This document shows, piece after piece, positions 1 through 11,696 of a DNA stretch of 64,000 nucleotides. The stretch comes from Protoeuglena noctilucae (taxonomy: Eukaryota; Chlorophyta; Pedinophyceae; Marsupiomonadales; Marsupiomonadaceae). How positions within the stretch are numbered: the first letter of the stretch is position 1; the number at the start of each line of letters is the position of its first letter. Under the pieces are notes generated by a model. That model was not told the origin of the DNA. It did not search any database and was given only the letters and a program-made list of their open reading frames with translations. The stretch lies in contig OY253668.1 in NCBI GenBank assembly GCA_958009085.1, positions 1,612,001 through 1,676,000 on the forward strand. The letters run 5' to 3'. The translations under genes were made by a program, and so were the position numbers.

Positions 1-2220
1 TCCGCGCCTTCATGCTCGCAGTGACCGTGAAGGAAGACGTGTTGACCGCCTTGAACACGTCGCTCTCCGCTCTCTTCTCGAATTCCAGCCGCTCTCTGCA
101 TGCAGTCACGAGGTGGGTCACAGGAATGCGCGTGCTGACAGCGCCGTTGCCATCAAGCCCAAATCCATATCGTGCTTGCCTGAGGTTGAAGGCCGCGTGG
201 AGGACGTCGGCACCGAGCCGCTTGGCCAGCTTGGGCATATCCACCTCAAAGAGGAAGAAGCAGCGGTTTGCAGCGTGGTCGGACGTCCGCGGCAGCGTAA
301 ACAACTGGACGTAGCCGCCGGCCATCATCCGGTAGAGTACCTCCCTCGCCTCCTTGAGAGGAATCATGGCTGAGTCAGCCACAGTTTTCTGCTCTGCACG
401 AGATCGAGGTCAAGATGCCGGTCGATATGCTCGCAATGACGCTCTGTCCCCACAGCGCCGGGGACCGGGGACAGTCCCCCCCACGTCGCATGACGCTGCC
501 TCACCGAGGGCGCCCCGGTAGTTGAGGATGCGGAAGATGCGCAGTCCGGCCTGGCCGAACCGCCGCAGAATGGTGCCATCCAGCTCGTACATCCGAACCC
601 AGTCCACCAGCCGTGAGATGTTGGCGTAGTACGTCGTGCCCCCCGCCCTGGTTGCACAACAGCATAAGACCGACATCGGCACAAACACCGTCTCATACCT
701 GGTGATGCCGCCGGGCGCAAGCAACAGCGAGCGGCAGAGACAGGCGTCCGCATGCCCCGGGTCCGGCACTCACACATCGCCCCCCCGCCCCACGTGGTCC
801 CGCATGTCCATCGTCATCTTGTTGAGCTCTTCCCCGACCGTCTCGGCCGTCCCCTCGGGCGCCTCGCCCCTTCTCTCCATGCTCCGGCACGCCTCCCTGC
901 ATGGGAGGCCACAGGATGAGAGGCCGCTGAGCGAGGGCTGCACGATCGAGCAGGAACGACGACGTCCTCGCGGGCGTGGGGATGAATGCCACGCGACGCA
1001 CCGTATGACAGTCAGCGGCAGGTTCGCCGTCGTGTGCTTGCGCAGGTTGTCCTCTCGATTGCTGAAGCGGTCCACGGTCAGCAGGGCGGCCACCGCGTTG
1101 GCCTCCGCGTCCCCGATATGCTGCCGCGCGGCGGCAACCAGCGTCTCGTCGCGCATGATCCTGCGCACCGGGGCGGACCCCAACATCTGAGCCCTGGGTG
1201 CCGTGCACCTGCCCAGCCCGCCGCGGACCATGCCACCCTCCCCAGCCGCCGCTCCGCGCCGCGTCCGAGGTCCCATGCACCTCACCGGTTGAACTCGTCG
1301 ACATTGACACGCCAATGCACCACTTGCGGGCGCACGTCCGGGCTCTGTCCCACCGCCACGACCGCCTCCAAGCTGTCCCCCGCCGGCCTCTTGGAACCGG
1401 CCATTCGAGCGCCCTTGTCCGCGACCCCGTCCGCACCGTCCACGGACGCAAACCTCTCTCGCTCGTAGTCGACCAGTGCCTTGCGGTGGCCCGCCTCCAT
1501 CGGGTCCGCGATGACGTTGACGGTGCGCGAGCGCTTGGTGGGCACCGAGGCCGGGTGGGGCGGGATGGCGACGTCCGGCAACGTGCAGGGCGGGACGCGC
1601 TCCACCAAGCGGCTCGCCAACAGGCTCTGGAAGGCATCCAGGCACATGCGACGGCGCGCATCGGTGCGGGACCGCAGCAGCGAGGGGTCCGCGGCCTCCT
1701 CCTCCTCCTCCTGCGCCGTCCTGATGGCGTTCGCGACCGTCGCGATGAGGGTGCCGTGCGGGAGGCGCCCGTTCATCATCAGCGCCTCCACGAGGGCCTC
1801 CGCGGCTGGGCCGAACCGCTCCAGGGCGATGAGGAGGAACCTGGGCCACCGGATGGTCAGTCGAAGCCGGTCCCCCAAGCCGCGATACACGAACCATTGC
1901 TGGACGCCCTTGGAAGTCTCCTCGGAGTGCTGGAGCGCCTCCACGAAGTTGTGATGGATCAGCACGGCGAGGGAAAGCTTGCACTGCTGTCCGGTGAGCC
2001 CTGCGCTGGGTCTCGGCGGCTCGCGCGTCAGAGCTCGCCACATTGTACAGTTACATGCGGGCGCTCGGTCTGTTCAGGCCGCGAACTCGCCAGACTCGCG
2101 AACGATGTCCTCCAGTCGTGACGTGCCGCCCATCAGGACCGTCCGGGCGACCTTGGCCACCATTGGCCCGAACAGCTCATCCGCGATGGACACCACAAGC
2201 CTCAGGGCGTTCGGCTCCAT
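1..2220 (-). CDS. RPC3: RNA polymerase III subunit RPC3 (RPC82/POLR3C), 3' end beyond window
   Basis: This is the winged-helix subunit of the Pol III-specific RPC3-RPC6-RPC7 subcomplex, which helps open promoters of tRNA and 5S genes in the nucleus. I chose the ATG at 2220. Exon 1 (2091-2220) reads MEPNALRLVVSIADELFGPM and joins, across a GC-AG intron (2001-2090), to LTGQQCKLSLAVLIHHN, the first winged helix. The block IRWPRFLLIALERFG with NGRLPHG follows at about 1750-1900. Further exons carry RIMRDETLVAAARQHIGDA (about 1100-1180), RFGQAGLRIFRILNYRG (about 510-570) and AMIPLKEAREVLYRMMAGGY (about 310-366), all in the family order. A second GC-AG intron lies at 96-179, followed by ERLEFEKRAESDVF. 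The C-terminus lies off the left edge. All plus-strand frames here are shadows. The identification is firm; several internal exon borders are approximate. Confidence 0.9.
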
Positions 2221-3152
2221 GGCCCTGGCCCGGGCCCGGGCACGTCAGCCCCGCAAAGCGCGGTGAAGGCCCTCCCAGCCACAGTCTCGACTTTCCGCTC
2301 GGCCACCGCGGCTCCTTCGTTTGTGTTTATCCTATGAAGCGCGTAGACTTGCCAATCGCGGGTCAGGATTCGACACAAGGCTATTACAGAGTGTGAGCCT
2401 CACAGGGAGTCCCGATATGCATGCACAGACAAAGGCCTGTTCAGATGTTTGTCTCGTGCATGGTCTTGCGACGGCAGGGGAGGCGGGAACGGGTTTCTCC
2501 GCCTTGGCTCCGTCTGACACGCCCCCGCCTCTGGCGCCCTGCTGCGGCCCAAGTCCCCGCTGGGAAGCTGGCGCCCTCTATGCCGATGCTCGCAAGCCGC
2601 GGAATCCCGAGCTGCGTTGCATCCCCCCGACCTGCAGCCTGTGCGTGGTGAGGCCCTTGCCACACCGTCGCTCATCGCAGAGGTGACACATCGCATCGCG
2701 CGGGTACCTGCGCGGCGGTGTTGCAGCGGTTACTGGATGGTGGCCCAACTGCGCGGTGGCGCTTTCCAGGGTATGCACATCTGGGATGCGCGGGTGTGGC
2801 GATCCTCCGCGCACGGTGTCGACCCGACGCCAACCCACCCCGGCCACTTTCGTGAGGTTTTCCCCTCGATCATTCCCGGCGTGGGCTGGACCGCGGTGCG
2901 AGCATCCCCGGTTCGCGCGGGCGATCTGCTGGGTTGCAGCCACCGCCCCCCCGCGTGGGGGTGCGCGGCGGTTTTGCGCCGGATTGGCAGCGCCTTGCAC
3001 ATGCTCGTCGTTGCAGCCATACATCGCGCCCCAGCCAGGGTCGAACGGCGCGGCTGCCGCGACAGGAATCCCCCTGTTTTGCATGCGTGGCCCGACTTTT
3101 TCGTCCGCGGGGCCGTCTTCATCGAAGCTTTCCAATCATAGTCGCAGATCCT
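2221..3152. promoter_or_regulatory. Intergenic region between divergent RPC3 and CGS
   Basis: This 0.9 kb stretch separates the two start codons and must hold both promoters. A GC palindromic run (cccgggcccggg-like) sits at about 2228-2242, just upstream of the RPC3 ATG. I see no convincing exon. The open frames on both strands have no recognisable protein content. A short 5' exon of CGS cannot be excluded. Confidence 0.4.
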
Positions 3153-5505
3153 ATGCTGAACCGAGCTTCCCCATCCGCAGGCTCCATCTGCGGGTCGCTG
3201 GCGTCTCGTCTCGAGATGAACGCAGCCGTGGGCGTCCGGGCGCACTGCGCCGCTGGCCCCGAGTCCCGCGCATGCAGCAGGAGGTTGTGGAGAGTGGGTT
3301 CCGTGCACTGCGCTCCGCGCAGCCCCGTGCGCACGCGAGCCGCCCAGGGTGAGTGCCACAGCCGAGACGCCATGCTTCGTGTGACCCAGGGCAGCTTATG
3401 ATGACCCGCCGCTCGCGATGCCGTCGCGCAGACGAAATCCTGGCCCAGAGTGCCTTCGACAAGCTCTGCCTGGACGGGGAGAGGCACTACTCGACCGTGT
3501 CAGGTCAGGCTGCGCTCGGCATCACGGCATGCAAGGCAGCGCCATTTGCTGGGGTGGACTGGATCAAGCATCCATGCGCTGGCTTGGAATGCTGCCCACC
3601 CCGTCGCCGGTCTCGACAGTGGCTGCCCCGTCTGTCTCTGCGCAGTGCACGGTGGCGAGCGGGGTGGCCGTCCCCGTGTGTCTGACTCGCTGACGACGCC
3701 CATCGTCCAGACGTCGACCTACTCGTTCAAGAACACTGCGGAGCTGATCGCGTACCAGGAGGGCAAGTACGGGTCGTTCGAATACGGCCGGTATGGGAAC
3801 CCGACCACGAAGGTGAGCCTGTTCACTCATGCGGACCCTGGCATGCCCACTCCCTTGCCGAACGCCGCCAGCTGGGCGGTGGTGAGCAAGGCACACTTTC
3901 TCAGCCTCTCAGCTGCCAACGCAAATAGCCCCATTTCTTGGGCTAGGGCGGTCCCAGCGCGGCTCGGCAGTGCGCATCGCTTGCTTGCGGTCCACAGGCG
4001 GCGGAGGAGAAGCTGCACGTCATGGAGGGCGCGGAGGACTGTCTCATTTCTGCCTCCGGCATGTGCTCCGCGACGACCATGCTCCTGGCCCTCGTGCCCC
4101 CTGGGGGCCACATCGTGACCACCACGGACTGCTATCGCCGCACGCGCCAGTTCATCCAGACGCTCCTGCCCAAGATGGGGATCTCGGCATCTGTCATCGA
4201 CCCTTCCGACCTCAACGGCCTGCAGGCGAGGAGGCCTGGGGCGGCGGCGCTGCTGGTTGGCCCAAGCTAGCCGCGAGTGTCCCTCTTGTGCCGAGCCTTG
4301 CGCCTGCACCTCCGTCTCCCGCAGTCGGCGCTGGACAACCACAACGTGACCCTCTTTTTCTCCGAGTCCCCGACGAACCCCTACCTTCGCTGCGTCGACG
4401 TGCCGCGCATTGCGGAGCTCTGCCACGCCAAGGGTGCCATCGTGGTCATCGACTCCACTTTCGCCACGCCCATCAACCAGCAGGCGAGACCCCCTCACGC
4501 TCTGTCGCACTCGGTTCTGCCCAGCTGCGCTTGCGGCCGTCTCGCTGACCGCCGCCCTACTGTCGAACGTGCATGGGGAACCACCGCCCACGCAGGCGCT
4601 TGCCCTGGGTGCGGACCTGGTGCTGCACTCGGCGACCAAGTACCTCGCGGGCCACAACGACGTGCTCGCGGGGGCCATCGCGGGCAAGGCGGACATCGTG
4701 CGGTCGGTCCGTGCACTCCACAACGTGCTCGGCGGGGTCATTGGTGAGCACTGCGCCCGCGTCGGGATGCCAAGCCGCCTCCATGGCATCCCGTTGACAT
4801 CCTGGATGCACCTGCGCGTGTTTGCAGACCCCCACGCCTCCTACTTGGTGCTCCGCGGCATGAAGACGCTCGGACTGCGGGTGGAGAAGCACAACAGGAG
4901 CGCCATGGAGATCGCGACGCGCCTCGAGGCCCACCCCCGCATCGCCAAGGTCCACTACCCGGGCCTGGCCAGCCACCCCGACCACGCCATCGCCAAGGCA
5001 AGAGTCTGGCGTTGGCACAGCGAGCCCGTTTGATGCGGCCCCAAAGATAGCGAGTTTCAGCCCCAAGCGCCGTAGGACTGTTAGCGTGCTGAGCCTGTCC
5101 CGTCCCATCCCGCTTGCAGGCTCAGATGTCCGGCTACGGCGGCGTCATTTCATTCGAGGTGGACGGCGGACTGGAGGAGACGGCGGCCTTCATCGACAAC
5201 TGCCGGCTGCCCTACATCGCGCCCTCGCTGGGCGGAGTCGAGTCGCTGATCGAGCAGCCCGCTGTCATCTCCTACTGGGACCAGGGCCCGGAGGTGAGAA
5301 GGTGGATTGGGCGCATGCGACGGGGCGCGCGGCCTGCTTTCTGCCGGCAGCGGCCGCCGGATCCCCGGCTCGTGCTGCGTGCGTGCAGAAGCGCCGCGAG
5401 CTGGGCATCAAGGACAACCTCGTGCGCTTCTCGTGCGGCATTGAGGACGTGGAGGACATCTGGGCCGACATGGAGCAGGCCCTCCACGCCGTCTTCAAGC
5501 ACTAG
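3153..5505 (+). CDS. CGS1: Cystathionine gamma-synthase, plastid type
   Basis: This PLP enzyme condenses an activated homoserine (O-phosphohomoserine in plants) with cysteine to give cystathionine, the first committed step to methionine, in the plastid. The ATG at 3153 opens an Arg/Ser/Ala-rich presequence (exon 3153-3348). The mature body begins near VHGGERGGRPRVSDSLTTPI (from 3646). Then follow SFEYGRYGNPTTK, the block ASGMCSATTMLLALVPPGGH, the block ESPTNPYLRCVDV, the PLP-lysine motif LHSATKYLAGHND, PYIAPSLGGVESL and a C-terminus ending FKH. Nine exons were placed. Three introns use GC donors (4226-4324, 4484-4595, 4998-5119) and the first intron is only 41 bp. The land-plant MTO1 autoregulatory peptide is not visible in the N-terminal region, so control by that nascent-peptide mechanism is unlikely. 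The family is near certain; only the presequence start is tentative. Confidence 0.93.
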
Positions 5506-5602
5506 TAGGGCGGCGCGATGTGCGGCAACGCCGTGTCTTCGTCCCATTGAACCACTGGGCCGGTTTCTGTTTCAACGTGCGCATGTTGGGAGACCGACAC
5601 GG

Positions 5603-6686
5603 TCAGCTCGACTTGGCGGTCTGGAGCTTGCGGAGGGCGGCCATGGCGCGCTCCACGTGCGCCTCCACGTCAAGCTGGGAGTTGAAAACCAACACCACCT
5701 TGCCCTCCTTGGAAATGACGTAGGTCTGGCGGCCTGGGAGGAAGCCGAACATGTCCGAGGGGACACCGAAGCCCTTGCGCAGCGCGTTGGCCTCGTCCGC
5801 CAGAATGCTGCGGGCGAGGTCAATACCTCCTCGAATGAAGCGCACCCCGCACCGCACACGCGACCGCCAAGAGCTGTGTCTGCTGTGCCGTTGCGACCAC
5901 GTTGTACTCACGTGAATGGCAGGCTGTGCTTGCTCGCGAACGCCTCCTGTGCCTGCACCGTGTCGCCCGAGATGCCTACGACCTCCGCGCCCAGGCTTTG
6001 GAAGGCCTGGTACTCGTCCCGGAATTTGCAAGCCTCCTTCGTGCACCCGGGCGTCTCAGCCTGCACACAGGACAGCATTCGCAACCGTCTCGCCTCCCCA
6101 CGCACGGCCTGCCTTCCAAAACCTCCCTACAGCCCTAGCCCGCCATACCTTTGGGTAAAAGAAGACCACGAGGGGCTTCTTCCCCTGGAACTCGCTCAGC
6201 GACGTCATGCCGCCCTTGCTGTTCTTGAGCTTCCTGAAGTAGTCGGGGTAGTCCGTCAAGCGATCCCCCTCGCTCAGGGCCGCGCGGACCGCCACCGAGC
6301 GAACGGATGGACGGCTGGCCTGGACCGGAGCAGGCAGGCGCCTGAAGCTGCCGATGCGGGACGCGACAGGCCGCACTGCGGGAGAGCGAACCAATTAACG
6401 GAGCTGTGCCCGGTGCAGGGAGGCATACGGACGACTACCACCCAGCCCTGCGCAGGGCGGCATGCGGGCGACAAACGCACAGCCTGCCAATTTTCCTGGT
6501 CCGGATGAAAAGCCACGACGATGGCCCCCACAAGATGTCGTTATGCCTGATGTCGGTCAGAATGGCAGTAACCGACTGGAAAGCGCATGTGGGATGCCCC
6601 ATGGCTTCCAAAACGCGGTCCTCGAGGGGCGGCGGAGCCCGGTGCGTGTGCTCACCCGCAGGCCGCGCCATCATCGCGGACGCCAT
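5603..6686 (-). CDS. PRXQ: Peroxiredoxin Q, chloroplast
   Basis: This is a thioredoxin-dependent peroxidase of the BCP/PrxQ class that reduces hydrogen peroxide and lipid peroxides in the thylakoid lumen or stroma. Exon 1 (6656-6686) reads MASAMMARPA. It is spliced to a Ser/Arg-rich transit region starting RPVASRIGSFRRLPAP, then to the thioredoxin fold with PLVVFFYPK. The next exon gives ETPGCTKEACKFRD, which holds the peroxidatic cysteine and, five residues on, the resolving cysteine typical of PrxQ. VVGISGDTVQAQEAF and SLPFT follow. The last exon starts ILADEANALRKGFGVP, includes FGFLPGRQTYVI and ends KLQTAKSS. All donors here are GT. The gene is tail to tail with CGS, 97 bp apart, and head to head with THF1. 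Identification is firm. Confidence 0.92.
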
Positions 6687-7144
6687 CGTTGAGTCCCAAG
6701 GATAAAGAGACTGTGTAATAACACGAAAACCTTGCTAGGAAGACTGCTCATGGATGCATCCTCCCATTGGCGAAGTCAGGGGCGCCCACGACGCAGCCAG
6801 ATCTCCGCCTGCCAGAGAAAGCGCCGAGCTCACGAAAGGCGCCACTGACATGCATCCTTGGTTAACAGCCGCGCTCTTTTCGTGTGTATTCACCCTCGGC
6901 TCCTGGCGACCTCGCCTATTGCGTAGACTGCGACGGGGGGCATGGCACAGTATGTGGCCTGCAGGCCCGCGCCGGCCAGGTGACCCCTGGGCGCGCAAGC
7001 GCTTGTGGTGCAAGGATAGCTCCGCGCCGAGTGGATGGCGCGGATGGGCTGGATGGCCCGCGATTGGCCCGCTGCCTTGGTATCAGCCATGCCCCCATCC
7101 ACACCCCTGCCCAGCTCGAACTGTCTGTGCTGACAATTGTGTTT
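6687..7144. promoter_or_regulatory. Divergent promoter region between PRXQ and THF1
   Basis: About 450 bp lie between the PrxQ ATG and the first in-frame ATG of THF1. The part at 6700-6750 is AT-richer than its surroundings and includes a tgtaataacacg stretch. No motif can be assigned with confidence. The true THF1 first exon may also lie further right. Confidence 0.35.
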
Positions 7145-8560
7145 ATGGCTTATCGAAAACCCCTTCCCTCGGCGCTCACGGTGGGCTGGGTCGTCTCGAC
7201 CCGTGCCCACCCCGCCCCTGCTCGCCTAGCCTTGGCATGCATCGGCCTTTACTCTCTCATGACCGTGTGGTCCCGCGTCGGCGCCGATGGGCGACGGCGC
7301 GGGGCTGCGGGTTGCCAGGCCTCACGTCCCGTGGTGCACGGTTCCCGACGCTTTTGCTGCGCCGATGCCGCGGTGCCCGGTGCCCGGACGTGCCCCTGCG
7401 CCGTACGAATGCGCGTGGGTGCTTGCCTTGCCGTTACTCGGGGCGGGGCGCCTCGGACCGGACACCGCCCCGCGGTCCTTCATCTGTCGCAAGCCTGCTC
7501 GAGGGCCCCCGGTCTGGCATCGCGCACCTTCGCCCGTATCGCATTCGGTTCCCGCAGGTTGGAGGTTGGCAGGGCTGCCCGCCGGGGGACGGCGCTGATC
7601 GCGCGCGCGAGCCCCGCGAAGCCGTCCCTGCCTCCCACCGTGTCCGAGACGAAGGCCAAGTTCTTAAAAGCCTACAGCAAGCCCGTCAACCCCATCAGCT
7701 CGGCCATCGTCAACGAGCTGCTCGTCCAGCAGCACCTGTGGCGCTACCAGAAGCGCTACCAGTACGACGAGGTGTTTGCGGTGGGCGTGTGCTCCATCTT
7801 CGACCAGGTCCTCGAGGAGCTCCCGGAGTCCGAGCAGAACGCCCTGTTCAAGGCCTACGTGACGGTGAGGCGCGCCGGGGCCAGGCGCCCGCGCGACCTG
7901 CCCTCCCCGCACGACGCCAGCTCGCTGAAATCTGGGTGCAGCGCCGCGCGAGCGCCCCCCGACGCCCGATCCGCCTGTCTGCAGGCGCTCAACGAGGATC
8001 CCGCCAAGTACCGGGCGGACGCCAAGCGCATGGAGGCCTGGGCGTCCGAGCTGGCGAATGCCTCGGGGGTCCAGCCCGATGCGTCGGGCGATGAGGGGCA
8101 GAAGACCCTGGGGAAGATCGCCGAGCGCATCCGCGCAGGGGATTTCTACTACACCCGCTTCTTCGCCATCGGCCTCTTCCGGCTCCTCGAGGTGCGGAGG
8201 GCTCTCTACTGTCCCTAGCGGGTTGTGCAAAGATGGCCAGCGAAATCATGAGCTATGCCACCCTTGCTTTTGACCCATCCAGAGACTTTTTGATGGCTCC
8301 TTTCCTTCCCTGTGATGCAGCTCGCGGGCGCCTCGTCTCCCGAGGCGCTCAAGTCGACGGTGGCGTCGATGGGCGTGGACTCGGCAGCCGTCACGCGTGA
8401 CCTCAACCAGTACAAGAGCATCCTATCCAAGCTGAGCCAGGCCAAGGAGATGATGAAGGAGTTCCTGGAGCGCGAGCGCCGCAAGACGGAGGAGCGACGG
8501 GCGGAGAAGGCGAAGAAGGAGAGCGACGCGGGGTCCAAGAAGGAGGAGGTCAACGCATAA
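7145..8560 (+). CDS. THF1: THYLAKOID FORMATION 1 / Psb29 homologue
   Basis: This plastid protein is needed for thylakoid biogenesis and for photosystem II repair with FtsH protease. The body starts after a basic Ala/Arg region (ALIARASPAKPSLPPTVSET at about 7600-7650). It continues with FLKAYSKPVNPISSAIVNEL, VQQHLWRYQKRYQYDEVFAV and SEQNALFKAYVT. After an intron (about 7864-7982) come ALNEDPAKYRADAKRMEAWA and FYYTRFFAIGLFRLLE. The last exon (about 8320-8560) gives GVDSAAVTRDLNQYKSILSK and a charged coiled-coil tail ending KKEEVNA. All of this matches THF1 in order. The 5' end is uncertain: 7145 is an in-frame ATG in a long open frame, but an acceptor at 7555-7560 suggests a separate short first exon. 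Confidence 0.9.
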
Positions 8561-8878
8561 AGGGACTGGGAATGAGAGATAGGGGAGGGGAGCGTGGAGG
8601 GCGACGGCGCCACGAACGAGGAGGTGGGGAGGGTCGCAGGGCGGGGGGCGCGACGGGGCAGCCTCTGGGCCGCCTTGCGACATGTGGACGGGGGTGATGG
8701 AATTTGATGCAAGGCCCTGTCGACACCAGTTGCATGGAGGTCGTCCATGCGATGATGTGCATCTTGTGGGGGTGAACAACCCGAGGCAGCCGATTTCTAG
8801 GGCTGACATGAGGGTGAGTATGACCTGCCCTCGCTTGAATCAAAAGGGAGATCACTGCATTCACGAGCGTCGCCTATG
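8561..8878. other. Convergent 3' flank of THF1 and TCAB1
   Basis: This 318 bp segment sits between two stop codons. It begins purine-rich (ggggagggga-type runs at 8570-8660), presumably THF1 3' UTR. I see no gene. Confidence 0.4.
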
Positions 8879-10617
8879 CTACCCCTGCCCCTCTCCAGGT
8901 CCCTCTAGCGGCTCGTGGCCCAACCGCCACAGCACGAGGGCGTTGACGGTCCATGGCTGGCCCGGCAAGGCGTCCACAGTCTCCCGCAGGGAGTCACTCC
9001 CAGACTCGTCGCCGGATGACCCCGTATCTCGAGCACTCCCGCTCGTCCCCTGTGCCTCCCCATCGACGTCCCCCGCCCCTCTTGTCCCCAAACCCATTGG
9101 GTACCTCCGCATCCCGGAGGCCGTTGCTACCAGGGGCAGCCATGGGTGGATGGAGACCCCGTTGACCGTATCCTTCGCCACGCTGCAAGCAGCACGCCGG
9201 GAGCAAGTTAGATACTCGCGTGCCGGGGAGAGGGTGGAACTGCGTGCAATCCAACGCCCTCCCTTGCCGCTGCGATGGTGGGACCAGGCGCCCGGACGCG
9301 GCAGCCTCGCCTGCAGCAAGCGACCTCGCTCCCATCCCGCAGGTCAAACCCGCGAAGGCACCCGTCCTCCCCGCCCGTCACGAGGTGCCGCCCGGCCGGC
9401 TCAATGTCAAACTCCATACGCTGGTTGGTGCGTGGGGTGACGCGCTGCAGCACGTACAGACTCTGCCCGGCGCGGACGTCCCAGCAACGCATCTCCGCAT
9501 CCGCGCGGGCACCCGTGTACAAGTAGTGGCCCTCTCTGCCGAACAGCACCTGCGTCACGCCGCCCTTGTGACCCTCCAGCACGACCTCTGCGGGCGCCAC
9601 CCCAGACGAGCTGCACCTGTGCGTCGACTGTGTGCAATCACAGCGCACCGCGCGATGGAAGACAGGAATGGCCCCGGCTGAGTGAGTCAGCCACTCACCG
9701 GCCTTGCCAGTCCTTGCATCCACCACCGCCGCAAGGCCTCCGTAGGTGCCGATGGCGACCACCCCTGGGTCGACCGGCGTGACCCCAATCGTCGATACGA
9801 TCCCCGGGACGCCTCCCCCGTGTTTCCGCCTGTACATCACCCAAGCCTCGCAGCTCCCTCCGGGTCGTTCGACGTCAAAGACACGCACCTCGTGCTTGAG
9901 CCCCGCCATCACGCGGGTGCCACAGGCGCTGCGGGCCGACAGAGCGCTGATGATGGTTTCGAGCATCTATCGCCACTGCTGTCCGCACACGTCACGACGC
10001 GTGACGTACCTGAACCCCACCGAGTAGGCGGCAGTGGGGCTGTCCGTCCGGTCATGGGCCCGGTAAGACGCGCGCAGGTGGCCCGTGACGGCATCCCACA
10101 GGTGCACGGGCAGGCCCCGCGCCGTGGATGCGAGGCAGCACGTGGCCGGGTCGTGCGGGGTCATCCCGGGGTACCACGCGTAGGAGTAAATGGTTTCTCC
10201 CTCCGCTGCGGGGTAACGACGGCTTGTTGCTTGAGATTGGTATGTTGCTCGCCCGGAAGAGCGTGGGGCATGTGGCACAGCACATCACCCGTTCCACGCA
10301 CCGATGGTCAGCGCTGCAGACATGTGCCTCGGCGCGGGGCTGTGCGCATCGGGTCCTGCCTGGTCCTCCGCGCCGTCAGCTGCGTGCATGCCACGCAAGG
10401 CTACACCTTCAGAAAGCCGGCTTGAGGGCTGGCTCAGCTGCTCGTGCGCGCCATGGAGCTACTCGCCTGGGCTCAGGGCGTCCTCCGGCAGGTCGTACAA
10501 CCGGATGGCCCCGTCATCCGCTGCGGCTGCCAGGCAAGCGCCATCCGGCGACCACTGGCAGCCCTTCAGGAAGTTCGACTGGGGCGTGCGAAGCGTGAAC
10601 TGCGGGAGCGCGCGCAT
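8879..10617 (-). CDS. WRAP53: WRAP53/TCAB1-like WD40 protein (telomerase and scaRNA chaperone)
   Basis: In animals this WD40 protein binds the CAB box of scaRNAs and telomerase RNA and moves them to Cajal bodies. From the ATG at 10617 the first exon gives NFLKGCQWSPDGACLAAAAD and IRLYDLPEDALSP. It is spliced through a GC-AG intron (10206-10466) to AEGETIYSYAWYPGM, then CCLASTARGLPVHLWDAVTG, LRASYRAHDRTDSPTAAYSV, a 9.2-9.97 kb exon with VVLEGHKGGVTQVLFGREGH, YTGARADAEMRCWD and TNQRMEFDIEPAGRHLVTGG, and finally NGVSIHPWLPLVATASG. These blocks are diagnostic of WRAP53 rather than generic WD40 proteins. The C-terminal tail is acidic/Ser-rich. It is head to head with the CBM20 gene. Confidence 0.87.
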
Positions 10618-11696
10618 GGCGGGCGATGTGCTGGCTGTGGGCCTACCAGCGGGCCCCTCCCGAGCGCCTCTACGTCACAGCAAATCCGGAAAGCCTCTCT
10701 CCCGCCCCGTCTCACCAGGTCTCCGTCAGGGCCGCGGAAGTCCTGCCAAGCCGCCCCTATCGCCCGCGGCAGCGAGTCCAGCCGCAGGACTTTCCACCCC
10801 GACATGGCCTCATCGCTTGCGCAGCGCACTGAGACGAGCTCGGGCATCGGAAAGCGTATTTCTAGACCTGCCTTGGGATTACCCTTGCAAGAGCGGCGTC
10901 CACCGCTCTCGAGGGCCTGGCCGTCCCCGCGCGCCCTCCATTCTCTGATCTGGGACGCTGATGTCACCGGGACCCACGTCCCGCCGCGGCCGACCTCCTT
11001 GTGCTGCGGAAAGCGCCTACCGTCGCATCGCCGCACACGACGCGCGGGGAGACAGCTCGACACCGCTTTGGCACTTGACGTTTTCAGCGGAGCCAGGTGC
11101 GGCCGTCGACAGTGCGCATGGCTCCTTCCCGGCGACCCTCGAGCGGTGGAGTCCCCCGCCGCGGAGGGAAGCCTTCCGGGCCCGTTTTGGTGTAGACGAA
11201 GCGCGTGGCTTGCAACCGGGACCTTCTTCGGCCTCCCTGCAGGCGGGGTGTGGTGCCGAAGTTCTCTCCCCTTCTCCGGGCGCTAATCGAGCCCTCTGCG
11301 CGGTCCCCCTCGCCCGGGCATCGGTGCTATCCGTTCGTTGGGAAGAATGATATCCGTTCGCCCGCTGGAGAGGGCGTCGGCCGGCCAGCCGGGCGCGTCG
11401 ATGCCGGTCCAGGGACTCCCCAACAAGCCAGGGCGTCATCGTCGCGACGGCCCCCCTCGGGGGACTCGGCTGCCGGCAGGTGAGGCGATGAAGGCTCGAA
11501 GCTTCACTCGCGCCTCGCAGCGCCCGCCAGGGGCCAGCGCGGTGCGGGAGGTCGGGCTTTGTGGGGCGCATGCGCGTTGGGCCCCGCCCTGGTCGGCGAG
11601 GCCGTCTCAGCGCTTTCCAACCGTCGCGATTTCTTTTTCTGTCTTTTGTTGCGCGATGGCGGGCGCGGCGGTGCGCGGCGGGCGCTGTCGTGGGCG
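10618..11696. promoter_or_regulatory. Divergent region between TCAB1 and the CBM20 gene
   Basis: This 1.1 kb stretch is open in several frames on both strands, but none of the translations carries recognisable protein content. A T-rich patch (about 11628-11650) just upstream of the 11697 ATG is unusual for this GC-rich DNA and is probably 5' UTR or core promoter. An upstream non-coding exon is possible. Confidence 0.35.

Noticed and set aside
12-2121. Several plus-strand open frames over RPC3
   Set aside because: All overlap exons of RPC3, which is identified by multiple conserved blocks on the minus strand.
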